From: Vulcanimicrobiota bacterium
GTDB lineage: Bacteria; Vulcanimicrobiota; Vulcanimicrobiia; Vulcanimicrobiales; Vulcanimicrobiaceae
Reading direction: 5' to 3'
Length of the DNA stretch: 6,424 nt
Assembly: GCA_003155175.1 (NCBI GenBank)
Contig: PMFP01000127.1
Coordinates: 3,407 to 9,830 of the forward strand
Below the pieces are notes generated by a model. That model made no database searches and had not been told where the DNA came from. It saw only the letters and a list, made by a program, of their open reading frames with translations. Shown here one piece after another: positions 4,685 through 6,424 of this stretch (the first letter of the stretch is position 1; each line of letters starts with the position of its first letter). A program made the translations under genes and the position numbers.

Positions 4685-5761
4685 ATGGGTCAGAAGATTC
4701 ATCCGGTCGGACTGCGCCTGGGCATCACGCGCACGTGGGACAGCCGCTGGTTCGAGAAAAAGCACTACATCGATTGGCTGCACGAAGACGTCGCCATCCG
4801 TAAGTTCTTCAACAAGTGGATGCGGTCGGCCGCGATCAGCAAGATCGAGATCGAACGCCGCACCAACCAGGCGCGCGTGATCGTCAACACCGCCAAGCCG
4901 GGCATCATTATCGGCAAACGCGGCGTCGGCATCGAAGACATTCGCAAGAACCTCGAAAAGCTCACCGGCAAGAACGTTCAGGTCAACGTGATGGAGATCA
5001 AGCATCCCGAGTTGGACGCCCGTCTCGTCGCGCAGAACATCGTCGACCAGCTGGAGAAGCGCATCGCTTTCCGTCGCGCCATGAAACAGTCCATCATGCG
5101 GACCATGCGAGCCGGCGCGCGCGGCGTCAAGGTTCAGGTTTCCGGACGCCTCGGCGGCGCCGAGATCGCCCGTACCGAGCGGAACGCCGACGGAAAGGTG
5201 CCGCTCCACACGTTGCGCGCCGACATCGACTACGCGCACGTCGAGGCGTTCACGACGTTCGGCCGCATCGGCGTGAAAGTTTGGATCTATCGCGGTGAAG
5301 TGTTGCCCGAGCAAGTCCGCGGCGACGCGAACCGCATGGACCGCCCGGATCGCCCGTTCCGCGATCGTCGCGACCGCGGCGGCCGCGGACGCGCGCCGCG
5401 TCCGTCCAACGGAGCCGGCAGCGTAACGCCGTCGCCGGCGACGGCCGAACCGGCATCGCACGCCGACGGCGCCCCTGCGGTAGCCGAGAGCGCGCCCGTC
5501 GCGCAGGCCGCGCAGCCGGTCCAGCCGGCGCACGTTCCGGAAGCGGCACACGTCTCCGAAACCGTGCCGGCGCCCGAAGCCGCGACGGTCGAGCCCGCGC
5601 AAGCGCCGGCCCAAGCCGCCCCTGCGACGGAAGCACCGCCCGAAACCGCTCAGCCGGTTGCAGCCGAGCCCGTTCCCGAGACCGCGCAGCCCGCGGCCGC
5701 GGCCGAGCCCGCCCACGACGCCGCTCAGCCGCACGACCAGAATCCCGAGGTTACGGAATAA
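4685..5761 (+). CDS. rpsC: 30S ribosomal protein S3 (uS3) with a long Ala/Pro/Glu C-terminal tail
   Basis: S3 forms part of the mRNA entry tunnel on the 30S head. Residues 1-210 are a normal S3: MGQKIHPVGLRLGITRTWDS, a KH domain with the GxxG loop in GIIIGKRG (73-80), FRRAMKQSIMRTMRAGARGV with Arg130, Arg131 and Lys134 matching the E. coli mRNA-helicase residues, SGRLGGAEIARTE (153-165), and VPLHTLRADIDYA (172-184). After that come an Arg/Asp-rich linker (about 212-240, RPFRDRRDRGGRGRAP) and a tail to residue 358. From 240 onward there are 16 Asp/Glu and no Lys or Arg, mostly Ala, Pro, Gln and Val, with a near-repeat PETAQPVAAEP / PETAQPAAAAEP at 319-342. Family length is about 210-240. The ATG at 4685 is set by homology; the nearest purine-rich site, GGGAG at 4668-4672, is 12 bases away. 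The TAA overlaps the rplP ATG. Confidence 0.97.
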   Translation: MGQKIHPVGLRLGITRTWDSRWFEKKHYIDWLHEDVAIRKFFNKWMRSAAISKIEIERRTNQARVIVNTAKPGIIIGKRGVGIEDIRKNLEKLTGKNVQVNVMEIKHPELDARLVAQNIVDQLEKRIAFRRAMKQSIMRTMRAGARGVKVQVSGRLGGAEIARTERNADGKVPLHTLRADIDYAHVEAFTTFGRIGVKVWIYRGEVLPEQVRGDANRMDRPDRPFRDRRDRGGRGRAPRPSNGAGSVTPSPATAEPASHADGAPAVAESAPVAQAAQPVQPAHVPEAAHVSETVPAPEAATVEPAQAPAQAAPATEAPPETAQPVAAEPVPETAQPAAAAEPAHDAAQPHDQNPEVTE

Positions 5762-6174
5762 TGTTAACTCCCAAGCGCGTGAAATGGCGCAAGGTCCAGC
5801 GCGGCCGGATGACCGGCCGTGCCGTGCGCGGCAGCACGCTGACGTTCGGCGAGTACGGCCTTCAGGCGATGGAGCCGTGCTGGATGAGCAACCGCCAAAT
5901 CGAAGCGGCGCGTATCGCAATGACGCGCCACATCAAGCGCGGCGGCAAAGTTTGGATCAAGGTTTTCCCGGACAAGCCGGTCACGAAGAAGCCTGCCGAA
6001 GTCCGCATGGGTGCCGGTAAGGGTAATCCCGAGTTCTGGGTCGCCGTCGTGCGTCCGGGGCGCGTGCTGTTCGAGCTCTCGGGCGTGGAGCCCAACGTCG
6101 CTCGCGAAGCCCTGCGCCGCGCCGCCGCCAAGCTGCCCATCGGCACCAAGATCGTTTCTCGCGAGGAGGCCTGA
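5761..6174 (+). CDS. rplP: 50S ribosomal protein L16 (uL16)
   Basis: L16 is a late-assembling 50S protein contacting the A-site tRNA elbow and organising the tRNA-binding face. The 137 residues match the usual length. Conserved blocks run in order: MLTPKRVKWRKVQRGRMTG (1-19), SNRQIEAARIAMTRHIKRGG (43-62), KVWIKVFPDKPVTKKPAEVR (63-82), MGAGKGNPEFWVAVVRPGRV (83-102), REALRRAAAKLPIGTKIV. Arg82, in VRMGAGKG, corresponds to the Arg hydroxylated in E. coli L16; whether that happens here cannot be seen. The ATG shares one base with the rpsC stop and has GAGG at 5747-5750, ten bases upstream, so translation is likely coupled. Its end, GAGGAGG at 6163-6169, doubles as the rpmC ribosome binding site. 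Confidence 0.98.
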   Translation: MLTPKRVKWRKVQRGRMTGRAVRGSTLTFGEYGLQAMEPCWMSNRQIEAARIAMTRHIKRGGKVWIKVFPDKPVTKKPAEVRMGAGKGNPEFWVAVVRPGRVLFELSGVEPNVAREALRRAAAKLPIGTKIVSREEA

Positions 6175-6178
6175 GGCG

Positions 6179-6400
6179 ATGCCAAATACCGAACTCACCG
6201 AGCTGCGCGGTTTCACCGTTGCCGAGCTCCAGCAGAAGGCGCGCGACGCGAAGGCGGAACTGTTCAACTTGCGGTTCGCGCTGCGTACCGGCCACCTCAC
6301 GGACTTTTCCAAGATCCGTGCGATGCGGCGCACCTACGCCCAGATTCAAACCGTCATTTCCGAAAAGCGCATCGCAGAGGAACGTAATGGAGCAGCATAA
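6179..6400 (+). CDS. rpmC: 50S ribosomal protein L29 (uL29)
   Basis: L29 is a small two-helix protein at the tunnel exit next to L23. Its 73 residues are slightly longer than the common 60-70. The two helices are visible at about 13-37 (TVAELQQKARDAKAELFNLRF) and 43-68 (FSKIRAMRRTYAQIQTVISEKR), joined by the typical RTGHLTD turn in place of the more common ATGQLEN. The start has GGAGG (6165-6169) 9 bases upstream and lies 4 bases after the rplP stop. Its last 14 bases overlap the start of rpsQ in another frame. Confidence 0.95.
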   Translation: MPNTELTELRGFTVAELQQKARDAKAELFNLRFALRTGHLTDFSKIRAMRRTYAQIQTVISEKRIAEERNGAA

Positions 6401-6424
6401 CCCCGACGCGCGGTCGTCGCGGCG
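6387..6424 (+). CDS. rpsQ: 30S ribosomal protein S17 (uS17), N-terminal fragment cut by the window edge
   Basis: Only the first 12 codons are present (MEQHNPDARSSR), too few for recognition by sequence. The call rests on position, since rpsQ follows rpmC in nearly all bacterial S10 operons, and on a good ribosome binding site, AGGA at 6378-6381, 5 bases before the ATG at 6387. The ATG lies inside rpmC, overlapping it by 14 bases. The N-terminus of S17 is variable, so a polar, basic start is consistent. Confidence 0.65.
   Translation, partial: MEQHNPDARSSR

Noticed and set aside
4531..5758. Opposite charges of the L22 and S3 tails as an interacting pair.
   Set aside because: The proteins sit on different subunits and far apart. 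Opposite charge alone is too weak to suggest binding.
4652..5920. A 422-codon open frame on the minus strand across rplV-rpsC-rplP.
   Set aside because: It is antisense to unmistakable rpsC and rplP, and its product is a low-complexity Arg/Gly composition. Long antisense frames are expected in high-GC sequence.
1..6424. CRISPR arrays, tRNA or rRNA genes, insertion sequences or attachment sites.
   Set aside because: I found no repeated spacer pattern, cloverleaf-like segment, transposase or terminal inverted repeats anywhere in the window.

Overview
The window is high-GC bacterial DNA, coding on the + strand throughout. From about 1300 onward it is the S10-type ribosomal protein operon in the order rplC-rplD-rplW-rplB-rpsS-rplV-rpsC-rplP-rpmC-rpsQ, with rpsQ cut by the window edge. 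The lineage cannot be fixed from this sequence. The high GC, the absence of rpsJ ahead of rplC (as in cyanobacteria), the unusual L3 loop and the long Ala/Pro tail on S3 suggest a deep-branching Terrabacteria-type lineage. Candidatus Eremiobacterota is my low-confidence guess.

Region 1-1220 is ordinary accessory or metabolic sequence. It holds the 3' end of an acyl-CoA dehydrogenase of the glutaryl-CoA dehydrogenase type. Next, 2 bases downstream, is an unidentified 188-residue protein with one N-terminal membrane segment. Then comes a short stretch (753-983) with a probable frameshifted mini-gene built around a GGCGC pentanucleotide repeat, and finally a 78-residue zinc-ribbon-like protein. 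None of these has a visible link to translation.

Region 1221-1452 is the control region of the ribosomal operon. A weak hairpin may end upstream transcription. A near-consensus sigma70-type promoter follows: TTGACG, a 17-base spacer, an extended TGG and TATAGT, with a GC-rich discriminator. It precedes a roughly 108-base leader carrying a GC-rich hairpin, a 12-base palindrome and the rplC Shine-Dalgarno site.

Region 1453-6424 is the operon. Genes are separated by 1-4 bases or overlap by 1 or 14 bases, so they are almost certainly cotranscribed and largely translationally coupled. L3, L4, L22, L23, L29 and L2/L16 build the 50S tunnel, tunnel exit and peptidyl-transferase surroundings. S19, S3 and S17 belong to the 30S subunit. 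Most proteins match their families closely. The departures are a divergent, shortened L3 loop at the peptidyl-transferase centre, a three-residue insertion in the L22 tunnel hairpin, a basic Ala/Lys/Pro tail of about 50 residues on L22, and a tail of about 145 residues on S3 whose last 119 residues contain no Lys or Arg. I see no evidence of a new multi-gene system; these lineage-specific ribosomal departures and the frameshifted mini-gene are the items worth following up.
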